DNA of 64,000 nucleotides from Enterovibrio gelatinilyticus (GTDB taxonomy: Bacteria; Pseudomonadota; Gammaproteobacteria; Enterobacterales; Vibrionaceae), in the NCBI RefSeq assembly GCF_028683095.1, contig NZ_JAJUBC010000021.1, forward strand, positions 37,669 through 101,668, read 5' to 3'. This document shows, piece after piece, positions 1 to 7,874 of this stretch. The translations under genes were made by a program, and so were the position numbers. Each line of letters opens with the position of its first letter. Within the stretch, counting starts at the first letter, position 1. The notes beneath the pieces are model-generated. The model was not told where the DNA came from, did not search any database, and saw only the letters and a list, made by a program, of their open reading frames with translations.

Positions 1-3
1 AAC

Positions 4-52
4 TGTCAACAATTCCTGACACTTTACATCGAGTTTAAATGCTGAGTAATGT
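4..52 (+). promoter_or_regulatory. candidate tyrR promoter
   Basis: TTTACA at 23-28 and TAATGT at 47-52 with an 18-bp spacer could be the -35 and -10 of tyrR. An imperfect dyad, TGTCAA then six bases then CTGACA (4-21), weakly resembles a TYR box, which would fit the known autoregulation of tyrR in enterobacteria. The matches are poor, so this is a suggestion only. Confidence 0.25.
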
Positions 53-139
53 GACAGTGTATTGCTGCAATTTTTCTCATCAACATGGTCGATTTCGAAA
101 CGTTGGAATCTTCGACCGTACTGCTAGCAGGACATCACC

Positions 140-1678
140 GTGAGACTACAGGTCTTTTGCGAAGATCGACTTGGCTTAACCCGTGAGTTACTCGACATTC
201 TGGCTCGACGCAGCATTGATCTGCGTGGCATAGAAATCGATCAAGTCGGTATCATTTACCTAAATTGCCCTGAAATCGAATTTGAGGAATTTCGACAGTT
301 GATGTCGGAAATTCGTTTGATCAGTGGCGTTACTGATGTCAGGAAAATTCAATTTCTCCCCGCAGAGCGAGAACATCGCGAACTTCGAGCATTACTTGAA
401 ACGCTCAGCGATCCCGTATTTTCCGTGAGTTTGAACGGTAAGGTCGATTTGGCAAACAAAGCCGCTTTTCGACTGATGGATACGGAAGAATCACAGTTGA
501 TCGGTGAAGCCGCGAATAATCTCTTCCCTGATTTCAACTTCACGCATTGGCTAGAGCGAGATAACGCGAGTCAGGTGTGTCGTCAGGTCGTGATATCTGG
601 CATGGACTACTTGATGGAAGTGATGCCCGTGTATGTCACGGACAGTGAAGACAAAGACTTGCTTGCCAGTGCCGTTATCCAGCTTAAACAAGTCTCGATG
701 AGTCACCTGCCTACAACCTTGTATCGCACGCAGGGTGAGCATGGTTTTGAGCATCTTGTTGGCCAGTCGAGCAAATTCCGTGCGCTTGTCAATCAAGCGA
801 AAAAGTTCGCACTGCTAGATGCCCCGTTGTTGATCCAAGGTGAAACGGGAACGGGTAAAGAGTTGCTGGCAAAAGCGTGTCATCAACGTTCGCATCGTGC
901 GGATAATCCATTTTTGCTCGTGAACTGCGTCTCAATGCCAGACGACGCCGCTGAAACCGAACTGTTTGGTTGCGCACCGGGTATTGACCATGATGGTAAA
1001 AAAGGCCAGTTCGAGCAGGCTGACGGCGGGACAGTGTTCTTGTACGAAGTGGGAGAAATGAGCCCGCATTTGCAGATCAAGCTACTTCGATTTATGCAAG
1101 ATGGTACTTTCCGCCGCGTCGGAGAAGAGCGTGAAATCAAAGTCGACGTTCGTGTGATTTGCTCCACGCAGAAGAATCTCGCAGAGCGTGTGTCAGCAGG
1201 GCAGTTTAGAGAAGATTTGTATTATCGACTCAACGTATTGTCACTCACTGTCCCTTCACTGCGCGAACGTCCATCGGATGTTCAGCCGTTGGCAGAGTTG
1301 TTCCTTAACCAATTTTCTGCGGAGTTGAGTCAAGAGAAACCGATGCTTCAGCAGGGTGTGCCTGAATTTCTCACCCAGTATTCTTGGCCGGGAAATGTCC
1401 GACAGCTTCGTAATGTCTTGTTCCGCGCAATGACACAGATTGAAGACGGTTGTTTGACCAAAGAGGACATTCAGCTGCCAGAAACCGAACAAGCTGCATT
1501 CCTTACTGAAGAAACCATGGAAGGCTCATTGGATGACATCATGAAGCGTTATGAGTCTGGCATTTTGTCGAACTTGTATCGCAGCTATCCATCGACACGT
1601 AAGCTTGCAAAACGTTTGAATGTCTCGCATACCGCGGTGGCAAACAAATTGCGTGAATACGCAATCGGCAAAAAGTAA
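140..1678 (+). CDS. tyrR: transcriptional regulator TyrR
   Basis: Aromatic amino acid-responsive regulator, 512 aa, close to the 513 aa of the E. coli protein. The N-terminus (MRLQVFCEDRLGLTREL) is the ACT-like domain, followed by a PAS domain (about residues 80-190), an AAA+ domain with Walker A GETGTGKE near residue 235, and a C-terminal Fis-type helix-turn-helix (STRKLAKRLNVSHTAV, about 480-500). As in other TyrR proteins the GAFTGA sigma-54 contact loop is absent (FGCAPG stands at that place), so it should act with sigma-70. The Walker B segment is also altered, VFLYEVGEM instead of the usual LDE form. The start is GTG at 140, preceded by AGGA about 8 bases upstream. It stands alone; the next gene converges on it. 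Confidence 0.95.
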   Translation: MRLQVFCEDRLGLTRELLDILARRSIDLRGIEIDQVGIIYLNCPEIEFEEFRQLMSEIRLISGVTDVRKIQFLPAEREHRELRALLETLSDPVFSVSLNGKVDLANKAAFRLMDTEESQLIGEAANNLFPDFNFTHWLERDNASQVCRQVVISGMDYLMEVMPVYVTDSEDKDLLASAVIQLKQVSMSHLPTTLYRTQGEHGFEHLVGQSSKFRALVNQAKKFALLDAPLLIQGETGTGKELLAKACHQRSHRADNPFLLVNCVSMPDDAAETELFGCAPGIDHDGKKGQFEQADGGTVFLYEVGEMSPHLQIKLLRFMQDGTFRRVGEEREIKVDVRVICSTQKNLAERVSAGQFREDLYYRLNVLSLTVPSLRERPSDVQPLAELFLNQFSAELSQEKPMLQQGVPEFLTQYSWPGNVRQLRNVLFRAMTQIEDGCLTKEDIQLPETEQAAFLTEETMEGSLDDIMKRYESGILSNLYRSYPSTRKLAKRLNVSHTAVANKLREYAIGKK

Positions 1679-1686
1679 TCGTAAAA

Positions 1687-1711
1687 AAGCGGCTAACCTA
1701 GGTTGCCGCTT
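1687..1711. terminator. bidirectional terminator between tyrR and ogt
   Basis: AAGCGGC and GCCGCTT enclose an inner AACCTAGGTT palindrome. On the minus strand the stem is followed by a run of six T, so it mainly terminates ogt, whose last codons lie inside the hairpin. It may also stop tyrR transcripts. Confidence 0.65.
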
Positions 1712-2168
1712 CTTCCAATTGCAATAGCTTTTGTTTTACCTCAACGCCGTAGCGATACCCTGTGAGTTTGCCATTACTGCCTATCACCCGATGGCAAGGC
1801 ACAATAAACGGAATAGGATTGACGTTACTTGCCATTCCTACAGCGCGACAGGCTAGGGGGTTTCCAATGGCTTCTGCAATCTGGCTATATGTTCGTGTTT
1901 CGCCATAGGGGATGTCGCGGATGGCTTGCCAGACTTGGTGTTGAAACTCAGTGCCATGAGGGGCGAGGGTGACATCGAATTGGGTGCGATCGCCAGTCAG
2001 AAATTCGAGCAACTGGTTTCGATATGTTGCGATCTTTGATTTGGAGTGTTTCCACTCTAGGCTCTGTTCAAAGGGATGATGAAGACACAACGAAAGTTGT
2101 CTAAGTCCTGATTCATCCGCCAACATATGTATTTTCCCCAGCGGGGAATCAAAGCTATCGTAGTACAT
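1698..2168 (-). CDS. ogt: methylated-DNA--protein-cysteine methyltransferase
   Basis: Suicide repair protein that moves the alkyl group from O6-alkylguanine to its own cysteine. The active-site motif PCHRVIGSNGKLTGY is present (acceptor Cys about residue 126), preceded by the DNA-binding helix region (VWQAIRDIPYGETRTYSQIA). The open frame can be extended upstream to 2207, but MYYDSFDSPLGKI is where homologues of this family begin, so the ATG at 2168 (156 aa) is chosen. It is divergent from rimJ with only 32 bp between the starts, so the two promoters must overlap the coding ends or each other. No Ada-type regulatory domain is present, so it is the stand-alone form. Confidence 0.92.
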   Translation of the reverse strand: MYYDSFDSPLGKIHMLADESGLRQLSLCLHHPFEQSLEWKHSKSKIATYRNQLLEFLTGDRTQFDVTLAPHGTEFQHQVWQAIRDIPYGETRTYSQIAEAIGNPLACRAVGMASNVNPIPFIVPCHRVIGSNGKLTGYRYGVEVKQKLLQLEEAAT

Positions 2169-2200
2169 AAGACCAGTCCAAAAGGTAGACAGGAGGCAAG

Positions 2201-2788
2201 TTGTCAATCGAGATTATAAACCCTTTCCCTAGTTTAAACGTCGACAATCTTGTTATTCGAGCGATTCAAAAGGCTGATGTCGCAAGAGTGGTTCGATATT
2301 TTCAGGTCAATCGTACTTTCTTGACTCCGTGGGAGCCGCTAAGGCCGGATGGTTTTTTTACCTACGAAGGATGGGAAAGGCGTGTTATTCAGCTTACCGA
2401 GCTTCAACGACATGGTCTGGCGTACTATTTCCTGATCTTCGAACAAGGAAGTGAAGAGATAGCGGGAGTTATTACCTATAACAACATCATGCAGTTTCCT
2501 TTCCATGCCTGCAATGTTGGGTATTCGTTGGCAGAAGCTTCTCAAGGTAAGGGCTTAATGAGGCGTTCACTAAAAGTGACCAACCAATGGCTGTTCGATA
2601 ACTTAAATCTTCATCGCATTATGGCTTCCTATATGCCTCGTAATACACGTAGCGAAGCGGTCCTCTTAGAAGCAGGTTTCGTAAAAGAAGGGGAAGCGAA
2701 AGACTATCTACTGATTAATGGTCAGTGGGAAGACCATATCTTAACCTCTGTAATCAATCCGCACTGGGTGGCATCTATCAATGAGTGA
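2201..2788 (+). CDS. rimJ: ribosomal-protein-alanine N-acetyltransferase RimJ
   Basis: GNAT-fold acetyltransferase of 195 aa. RimJ acetylates the N-terminal alanine of ribosomal protein S5. The N-terminal part (VRYFQVNRTFLTPWEPLRP) and the acetyl-CoA-binding stretch (GYSLAEASQGKGLMRRSL, then NLHRIMASYMPRNTRS) match the RimJ branch of the family rather than RimI or RimL. The start codon is TTG at 2201, preceded by a strong AGGAGG at about 2190-2195. It is a single gene, divergent from ogt, and ends before a strong terminator shared with pykA. Confidence 0.9.
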   Translation: MSIEIINPFPSLNVDNLVIRAIQKADVARVVRYFQVNRTFLTPWEPLRPDGFFTYEGWERRVIQLTELQRHGLAYYFLIFEQGSEEIAGVITYNNIMQFPFHACNVGYSLAEASQGKGLMRRSLKVTNQWLFDNLNLHRIMASYMPRNTRSEAVLLEAGFVKEGEAKDYLLINGQWEDHILTSVINPHWVASINE

Positions 2789-2834
2789 TATTTCCTTCGT
2801 CGAAAGGGCGCTCAAACAATCATAACCAGAAATA

Positions 2835-2863
2835 ACAAAGCCCCTTATGAGCAGGGGCTTTGT
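2835..2863. terminator. bidirectional terminator, rimJ/pykA
   Basis: ACAAAGCCCC and GGGGCTTTGT form a perfect 10-bp stem with a 9-base loop between the convergent rimJ and pykA genes. Confidence 0.7.
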
Positions 2864-2868
2864 GTTAT

Positions 2869-2912
2869 GGCGATGCCAGCATCGCCATTTGAAGGCAGTT
2901 ATCTGATAACTG
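2869..2912. other. two further hairpins after pykA
   Basis: Directly beside the terminator are GGCGATG/CATCGCC (2869-2886) and CAGTTAT/ATAACTG (2896-2912). Together with the first stem they give three hairpins in a row in the 3' end of the pykA transcript. They may protect the message from 3' exonucleases; no T run follows them. Confidence 0.4.
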
Positions 2913-2929
2913 TCATTTGAGAGCTGCTA

Positions 2930-4375
2930 TCAGGTCACGGTGATCAAACGCATAGTATTGGTCGCGCCAACATAACCCATCACATCACCTTGCGTGAAAA
3001 TCACCACGTCCCACGGCTGCAGATGGCCTTGTTCTTTGAGTAAGGTGATCGCTCGGTGTGCCACATCGGGGCCGGCACCAGTGTCACTTTGGAAATAGAC
3101 AGGTGTAACACCACGATAAAGAGCAGCTCGACGCAATGTTGCTTCGTGTTGTGACAGAGCAAAAATTGGTTTGCCCGAACTGATGCGTGACATCATCAGT
3201 GCTGTTTTACCGGATTCCGTTAACGACACCATGGCTTTGACTTTTGGCATGTGGTTTGCCGCATACATGCTCGCCATGGATACCGTTTCTTCAATCAACT
3301 CGAACTCTTTGTTGAGTCGGTGATTAGAGACGTTGATGGATGGCATTTTCTCGGCACCAATACACACTTCAGCCATCGCTTTGACCGTCTCAAGCGGGTA
3401 ATCACCTGCAGCGGTTTCTGCTGACAACATGACGGCATCAGTACCATCAAGTACGGCATTTGCAACGTCCATGACTTCCGCACGTGTTGGCATCGGCGCT
3501 TTGATCATCGATTCCATCATTTGCGTGGCTGTTATCACGCAGCGATTAAGGGCACGAGCACGGCGGATGAGTTTTTTCTGCACCCCAACTAATTCAGGGT
3601 CACCAATTTCTACCCCGAGGTCGCCACGTGCCACCATCACTACATCAGACGCTTCAATAATGTCATCGATGTTTTCGTCTGTCGCGACTGTTTCTGCACG
3701 CTCTACTTTAGCGACTAAACGGGCATCTAAGCCTGCATCACGCGCCAATGAGCGGGCAAGGCGCATATCTTCGCCATTGCGAGGGAAAGATATCGCAAGG
3801 TAATCCACGCCGATTTTCGCTGCGGTCAGGATGTCTTGCTTGTCTTTGTCTGTCAGTGCGGGTGCAGAAAGGCCGCCGCCCTTTTTGTTGATGCCTTTGT
3901 TGTTCGACAGTGGACCACCGACTGTCACGTCAGTATGAACACAGGTGCCTTCAACTGAAATGACCTTAAGTTGCACGCGACCATCGTCGAGCAACAAGAT
4001 ATCGTCTGGCCCCACATCTTTAGGTAAATCTTTGTAGTCGAGGCCAACTCGGTCTTTATTGCCCTTGCCTACAGGTAAATCACTATCGAGGATAAAGCGG
4101 TCACCCACCGCGAGGTTGATTTTGCCGTCAGCGAAAGTAGAAACGCGAATTTTGGGGCCTTGTAGGTCACCGAGAATACCAACGTGTGTACCGAGCTTGG
4201 CTGCAATTTCACGTACTTGATCAGCGCGTTTAATATGGTCTTCTGCGCTGCCATGCGAGAAGTTCATTCGTACCACGTTTGCACCACTGGCAATGAGCTG
4301 TTCGAGTACTCCTTCTTTATCAGTAGCAGGGCCTAATGTTGTTACGATTTTTGTTCGTCGCATTGGGTCAGTCAT
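2930..4375 (-). CDS. pykA: pyruvate kinase, PykA type
   Basis: Converts phosphoenolpyruvate and ADP to pyruvate and ATP. At 481 aa it matches the length and sequence of E. coli PykA rather than PykF. Visible landmarks are [13 protein letters not shown] at the N-terminus, [13 protein letters not shown], the catalytic lysine segment (VAKVERAE), the metal/substrate region ([10 protein letters not shown]) and TQMMESMI, with TNTMRLITV at the C-terminus. A GGGGA ribosome-binding site precedes the ATG. It lies downstream of hexR on the same strand but is separated by a terminator, so it should have its own promoter in 4376-4476. HexR is a known regulator of central carbon genes in this group and could control it. 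Confidence 0.96.
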   Translation of the reverse strand: MTDPMRRTKIVTTLGPATDKEGVLEQLIASGANVVRMNFSHGSAEDHIKRADQVREIAAKLGTHVGILGDLQGPKIRVSTFADGKINLAVGDRFILDSDLPVGKGNKDRVGLDYKDLPKDVGPDDILLLDDGRVQLKVISVEGTCVHTDVTVGGPLSNNKGINKKGGGLSAPALTDKDKQDILTAAKIGVDYLAISFPRNGEDMRLARSLARDAGLDARLVAKVERAETVATDENIDDIIEASDVVMVARGDLGVEIGDPELVGVQKKLIRRARALNRCVITATQMMESMIKAPMPTRAEVMDVANAVLDGTDAVMLSAETAAGDYPLETVKAMAEVCIGAEKMPSINVSNHRLNKEFELIEETVSMASMYAANHMPKVKAMVSLTESGKTALMMSRISSGKPIFALSQHEATLRRAALYRGVTPVYFQSDTGAGPDVAHRAITLLKEQGHLQPWDVVIFTQGDVMGYVGATNTMRLITVT

Positions 4376-4476
4376 GAAAGTCCCCTGAGAATATGATGTT
4401 TGTTATTCACGGTCGGTGAGTAATTGATATTTTGATTAGTAGAGTAAGTGTAGTTGAGAGAGCGGGAGAGAAAGAA

Positions 4477-4503
4477 AAAGGGCAGACTTTCTGCCTACCC
4501 TTT
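4477..4503 (-). terminator. terminator of hexR
   Basis: GGCAGA/TCTGCC (4481-4486 and 4490-4495), extended by an AAAGGG/CCCTTT outer pairing. On the minus strand it is followed by a T-rich run, placing it between hexR and pykA. Confidence 0.6.
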
Positions 4504-4520
4504 CAATTACCTATGTCTAT

Positions 4521-5375
4521 TTAGGTCAGTGCTTCTTTGTTGAAGCGAGAATCTTTAATCGCGTCTTTAACACGTTTCAGGTTCTCTCTGAACCCTGGTC
4601 CACGTCGTAAAGTGAAGCCTGTGGCCAGTACATCAATCACGGTCATTTGCACAACTCGGCTTGCCATTGGCATATAGATGTCAGTGTCTTCTGGTACATC
4701 AAGCGTGATCGTTAGTGAGCATACTCTATCTAGCGGCGAGCCTTTTTCGGTAATGCCGATAACCGTCGCACCGTTTTCTTTTGCCAATGTCGCTACGTCA
4801 ACCAAGGATTTGGTTCGGCCCGTATGGGAAATCACGACAACAACATCACCATCACTGCAGTTAATGCAACTCATGCGCTGCATAACAATGTCATTAAAAC
4901 AGACAATTGGGATGTTAAAACGGAAGAACTTGTTCTGTGCATCGTGAGCGACAGAAGCAGATGCCCCTAAACCGAAAAATGAGATTTTTTTTGCTTGAGT
5001 GAGCAAGTCGACGGCGCGATTGATTTGTAGAGTATCGATGCTGTTTTTAGCAACATCCAAACACGCCATGGTGGATTCGAAAATCTTCGCCGTGTAAGCA
5101 TCAGCGCTGTCGTGTTCTTCGACGTTACGGTTAACATATGGCGTACCGTTAGCGAGGCTTTGTGCGAGGTGAAGTTTAAAGTCTGGAAATCCTTTTGTGT
5201 CTAAGCGACGACAAAAGCGGTTAACAGTAGGCTCACTCACGTCTGCCATCTTTGCCAAGGTAGCAATACTTGAATGGATGGCTGTCTGAGGTGAAGCGAT
5301 AATAACTTCTGCTACCTTTCGTTCAGACTTACTAAAATTTTCAATATTCTTTTGTATTTTTTCTAGCGTGTTCAT
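4521..5375 (-). CDS. hexR: RpiR-family regulator HexR
   Basis: DNA-binding regulator of glucose and central carbon metabolism, 284 aa. An N-terminal HTH_6 domain (about 1-77, containing TLAKMADVSEPTVNRFCRRL) is followed by a SIS sugar-phosphate-binding domain (about 120-260, ISFFGLGASASVAHDAQNKF and VVISHTGRTKSLVDVA). In Shewanella and Vibrio, HexR senses 2-keto-3-deoxy-6-phosphogluconate and controls glycolytic and gluconeogenic genes. Its place just upstream of pykA fits that role. No strong ribosome-binding site is visible before the ATG. The upstream region carries only weak matches to its palindromic operator. Confidence 0.93.
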   Translation of the reverse strand: MNTLEKIQKNIENFSKSERKVAEVIIASPQTAIHSSIATLAKMADVSEPTVNRFCRRLDTKGFPDFKLHLAQSLANGTPYVNRNVEEHDSADAYTAKIFESTMACLDVAKNSIDTLQINRAVDLLTQAKKISFFGLGASASVAHDAQNKFFRFNIPIVCFNDIVMQRMSCINCSDGDVVVVISHTGRTKSLVDVATLAKENGATVIGITEKGSPLDRVCSLTITLDVPEDTDIYMPMASRVVQMTVIDVLATGFTLRRGPGFRENLKRVKDAIKDSRFNKEALT

Positions 5376-5540
5376 TCAGATTACCGCTTGGCTTCCGATG
5401 TCTAAATTATCAGTAGGGCATGTCGACATAGCTAGTCGGCTCTTACTGACCTCATGGGTACAAATAACTCTAAGCTCAACAATGTTATAGTTGAGTCTAA
5501 CGGGTGAATTCTCTTTATGACATTTTAACCAAGAATTGCC

Positions 5541-5585
5541 TGTAAAAAATTTGTATTCATTCACGCTTTTAGTTGCTTAATTACA
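5541..5585. promoter_or_regulatory. weak HexR-operator-like sequences
   Basis: TGTAAAAAATTTGTA (5541-5555) and AGTTGCTTAATTACA (5571-5585) each match about 10 of 15 positions of the TGTAAT..ATTACA palindrome attributed to HexR. They lie in the divergent region between hexR and the epimerase-like gene. The rest of 5376-5690 shows nothing else I can name. Confidence 0.2.
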
Positions 5586-5690
5586 CCAAAGCGGAGCTTT
5601 TTTTCAGCAATCGTGCGCTAGATTCCGATCTTGTGGCACGCATTCGTTGATTTTGTCGTGCATATGAAAATAGGTTACAAGGAACTTTCG

Positions 5691-6527
5691 ATGTCGAAAC
5701 CATATAAAACAGTATCAGTATGCGGGTGTGGATGGCTGGGGTTAGCGTTGGCTGAAAATCTTGCCAATAACGGATTTGGCGTAAGTGGTTCAAAGCGAAC
5801 TGACGCGGCAGCGAGAGCGTTATCTCATCAGGGAATTCAAGGTGTGGTTTACGACATCTATGACGATAACACGGAGGATGAGGCATCTTCACTGTTTTCG
5901 AATGATGTGTTTGTCGCCAATATTCCGCCCGGTAGACAAACGTTCGAGCGCGAAAAGTTCGTGACCGCAATGAAAACCTTGGTGGACCGCGCGAAAGCGG
6001 GAGGCACGAAGCAATTTATTTTCATCAGTACCACATCTGTTTATGGCAGTGCGATGGGTAAAATTGTCGAGAGCACCTTGTGTGAGCCTGATACGGAATC
6101 CGGTAAAGCACACCATGACATTGAACGCTATGTGCTGGCGCAATTTCCAGATGGTGGTGTCGTACTTAGGTTCTCAGGGTTAGTGGGAGACACACGCCAC
6201 CCAGCGAAACACATGGCAGGTCGCACTGGCATAGCAAACGGACATGACCCAGTGAATTTGATTCATCGTGAAGATTGTATTCAGGCCATTTCAGCCATTA
6301 TTCATCAGCAAAGCGGTGGAGAAACTTTCCACCTAAGTGCATTAGCTCATCCTTCTCGTCGAGAGTTTTATCGCTGGGCGGCAGGAGAAATGGGTTTAGT
6401 TCAACCTGAGTTCATTGAAGATGGTGGGGAAGGTAAGTGGATATCCCCTGACTATACGGTGCAGCATTTGGGGTTGAGTTTACGTTATTCGTCGCCCTAT
6501 GACATGCCACTGCCTGAGCTGATTTAA
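5691..6527 (+). CDS. NAD(P)-dependent epimerase/dehydratase-like protein
   Basis: Extended short-chain dehydrogenase-like protein of 278 aa, resembling the YeeZ/epimerase group. It begins with a Rossmann segment (VSVCGCGWLGLALAENLA), where the glycine motif is GCGWLG. It has a serine-rich strand FIFISTTSVYG, in which the YG could be part of the active site, although the usual YxxxK motif is not evident. The ATG at 5691 has AAGGAA 6 bases upstream, so this start is preferred over an in-frame one 60 bp earlier. The substrate is unknown. The gene stands alone, divergent from hexR. Confidence 0.7.
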   Translation: MSKPYKTVSVCGCGWLGLALAENLANNGFGVSGSKRTDAAARALSHQGIQGVVYDIYDDNTEDEASSLFSNDVFVANIPPGRQTFEREKFVTAMKTLVDRAKAGGTKQFIFISTTSVYGSAMGKIVESTLCEPDTESGKAHHDIERYVLAQFPDGGVVLRFSGLVGDTRHPAKHMAGRTGIANGHDPVNLIHREDCIQAISAIIHQQSGGETFHLSALAHPSRREFYRWAAGEMGLVQPEFIEDGGEGKWISPDYTVQHLGLSLRYSSPYDMPLPELI

Positions 6528-6570
6528 CGTACGTCGCTTGTCATTGCGGGTAAAAAAGCGCAGAAAAAAA

Positions 6571-6705
6571 CCCGCTTCCAAGGAAGCGGGCAACAAAAAA
6601 TTTGAAACAGGAGTAAGAAAAAGCAGCAGTATCTAGTGATAAGTTAGAATTCATGTTTGGCGGCCAGCGTTACATTCAAAGGCACTTATCATCTATCTAC
6701 ATGTA
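6571..6705 (-). ncRNA. candidate leftward small RNA
   Basis: A textbook intrinsic terminator for the minus strand ends here: CCCGCTTC, loop CAAG, GAAGCGGG (6571-6590), followed on the minus strand by seven T. No leftward gene lies upstream, so the terminator must serve a non-coding transcript. Upstream on that strand the sequence can fold (GATAAGT pairing with ACTTATC about 50 bases later). The 5' end given is a guess: no convincing promoter was found. A dyad TTTGAA-TTAG-TTCAAA lies at 6721-6736, just upstream of the presumed start. No known RNA family was recognised. Confidence 0.3.
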
Positions 6706-6845
6706 TTGAGACGCCCCTCATTTGAATTAGTTCAAAATAAAGTGAATTTTTTTCGTATTTTTTTTCGCTCCCCATTTTTACTTCTCCGATCGGTTGCTGG
6801 CGTCATGTTACTCGTCAAACAAGTGGTCATAGTCAACCGACAAGT

Positions 6846-6910
6846 CGAAAAAAAGCCCGCTATCAATATCTGATACGGGCTCTAGAAGATCTAAAATTCT
6901 AAAAAAAAGC
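6846..6910 (-). ncRNA. second candidate leftward small RNA
   Basis: An 11-bp stem with one bulge (AGCCCG and TATCA pairing with TGATA and CGGGCT, 6854-6881) is followed on the minus strand by seven T. A perfect minus-strand -10 hexamer, TATAAT (6917-6922), lies about 35 bases upstream of the stem, predicting a transcript of about 60 nt. No good -35 element is seen. The rest of the gene-free stretch 6528-7113 shows nothing else I can support. Confidence 0.3.
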
Positions 6911-7113
6911 AGTGGCATTATATGTGACCTGCGCTTTCTCGTTTTGTTCCCATTAACGGCACTTTAATTCTTATAAATGAGCAAAAAAACATTAGCAAAG
7001 CCATTAACTTTTTGAATTTGTGTGAGTAATTTTTTTTGTTTCGAATGTGGTACGTGAAGGCGTCACAAGAGTAAATGTTTTGGGCTTGTTATTAATGCTA
7101 ACGAGATGTAAAG

Positions 7114-7129
7114 TTAAACAGTTGTTTAA
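7114..7129. promoter_or_regulatory. PsrA-like operator dyad
   Basis: TTAAACA-GT-TGTTTAA is a perfect inverted repeat 16 bases upstream of the TetR-family start. It contains AAAC, four bases, GTTT, which is the form reported for PsrA binding in Pseudomonas. Its position suggests that the regulator represses its own gene and the fadE gene behind it. Confidence 0.55.
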
Positions 7130-7144
7130 TACAGGTGAATGAAT

Positions 7145-7822
7145 ATGGCAGGGAAAGGTGAAACCAAGAGCAAAATTCTTGACGCGGCTGAGCAGCTGTT
7201 TGCCGAGCATGGCTTCAAAGATACCTCTCTTCGCACGATAACGAGTAAAGCGGGGGTGAACCTCGCATCTGTCAATTATCACTTTGGCGATAAAAAATCG
7301 CTGGTTCGTGCTGTGCTTGCGCGATACCTAGAAGAGTTTATGCCTCAGCTCGAGCGGGAACTGCAAACACTGCTGGTGAAAGACAATATCTCGATGGAAG
7401 ACGTGTTTACCTGCACGAAGCAACCCTTGTTAGGGCTCGACACTTTCCGTCGCCGCGGCGCTTCTGTGTTTATGCAGTTGATAGGCCGAGGCTATACCGA
7501 TGTGCAAGGCCACTTACGCTGGTTTATTACAACGCGCTACGACAGTGTGTTGAAGCTGTTTACCCAAGCGGTGGTGAAAGCGAACCCCTCACTCAAACCG
7601 GAACATGTGTTCTGGCGACTTCACTTTACCCTTGGCGCAGTGATTTTCACCATGGCATCCAATGTCGCGCTAGGGGAAATTGCTGAAAACGATTTTGGAC
7701 ACAATGTTTCAACCGAAGACATTGTTGACAGACTCATTCCTTACTTGGCAGCGGGCGTAGATGCACCTGTGAGTAATGATTTATCTCTTGTATCAAGCGA
7801 TTCGTCGCGTAGTGCAAGCTAA
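7145..7822 (+). CDS. psrA: TetR-family regulator, PsrA-like
   Basis: TetR/AcrR-type repressor of 225 aa. The N-terminal helix-turn-helix reads SKILDAAEQLFAEHGFKDTS then KAGVNLASVNYHFGDKKSLV. The C-terminal part is the ligand-binding domain. An ATG at 7139 is also in frame, but AGGT at 7133-7136 is better placed for the ATG at 7145. It lies immediately upstream of fadE on the same strand (52-bp gap, no terminator) and carries a PsrA-like dyad in its promoter. Both facts support a fatty-acid-responsive repressor of beta-oxidation. The symbol is assigned by context and is less certain than the family. Confidence 0.75.
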   Translation: MAGKGETKSKILDAAEQLFAEHGFKDTSLRTITSKAGVNLASVNYHFGDKKSLVRAVLARYLEEFMPQLERELQTLLVKDNISMEDVFTCTKQPLLGLDTFRRRGASVFMQLIGRGYTDVQGHLRWFITTRYDSVLKLFTQAVVKANPSLKPEHVFWRLHFTLGAVIFTMASNVALGEIAENDFGHNVSTEDIVDRLIPYLAAGVDAPVSNDLSLVSSDSSRSAS

Positions 7823-7874
7823 AACTATAAAAATAAAAAACATTAACGTCTGACGAAACAAAAGGATCTGAATC

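Noticed and set aside
140..1678. TyrR considered as a sigma-54 activator
   Set aside because: The GAFTGA loop is missing and the N-terminal ACT domain and overall layout are those of TyrR.
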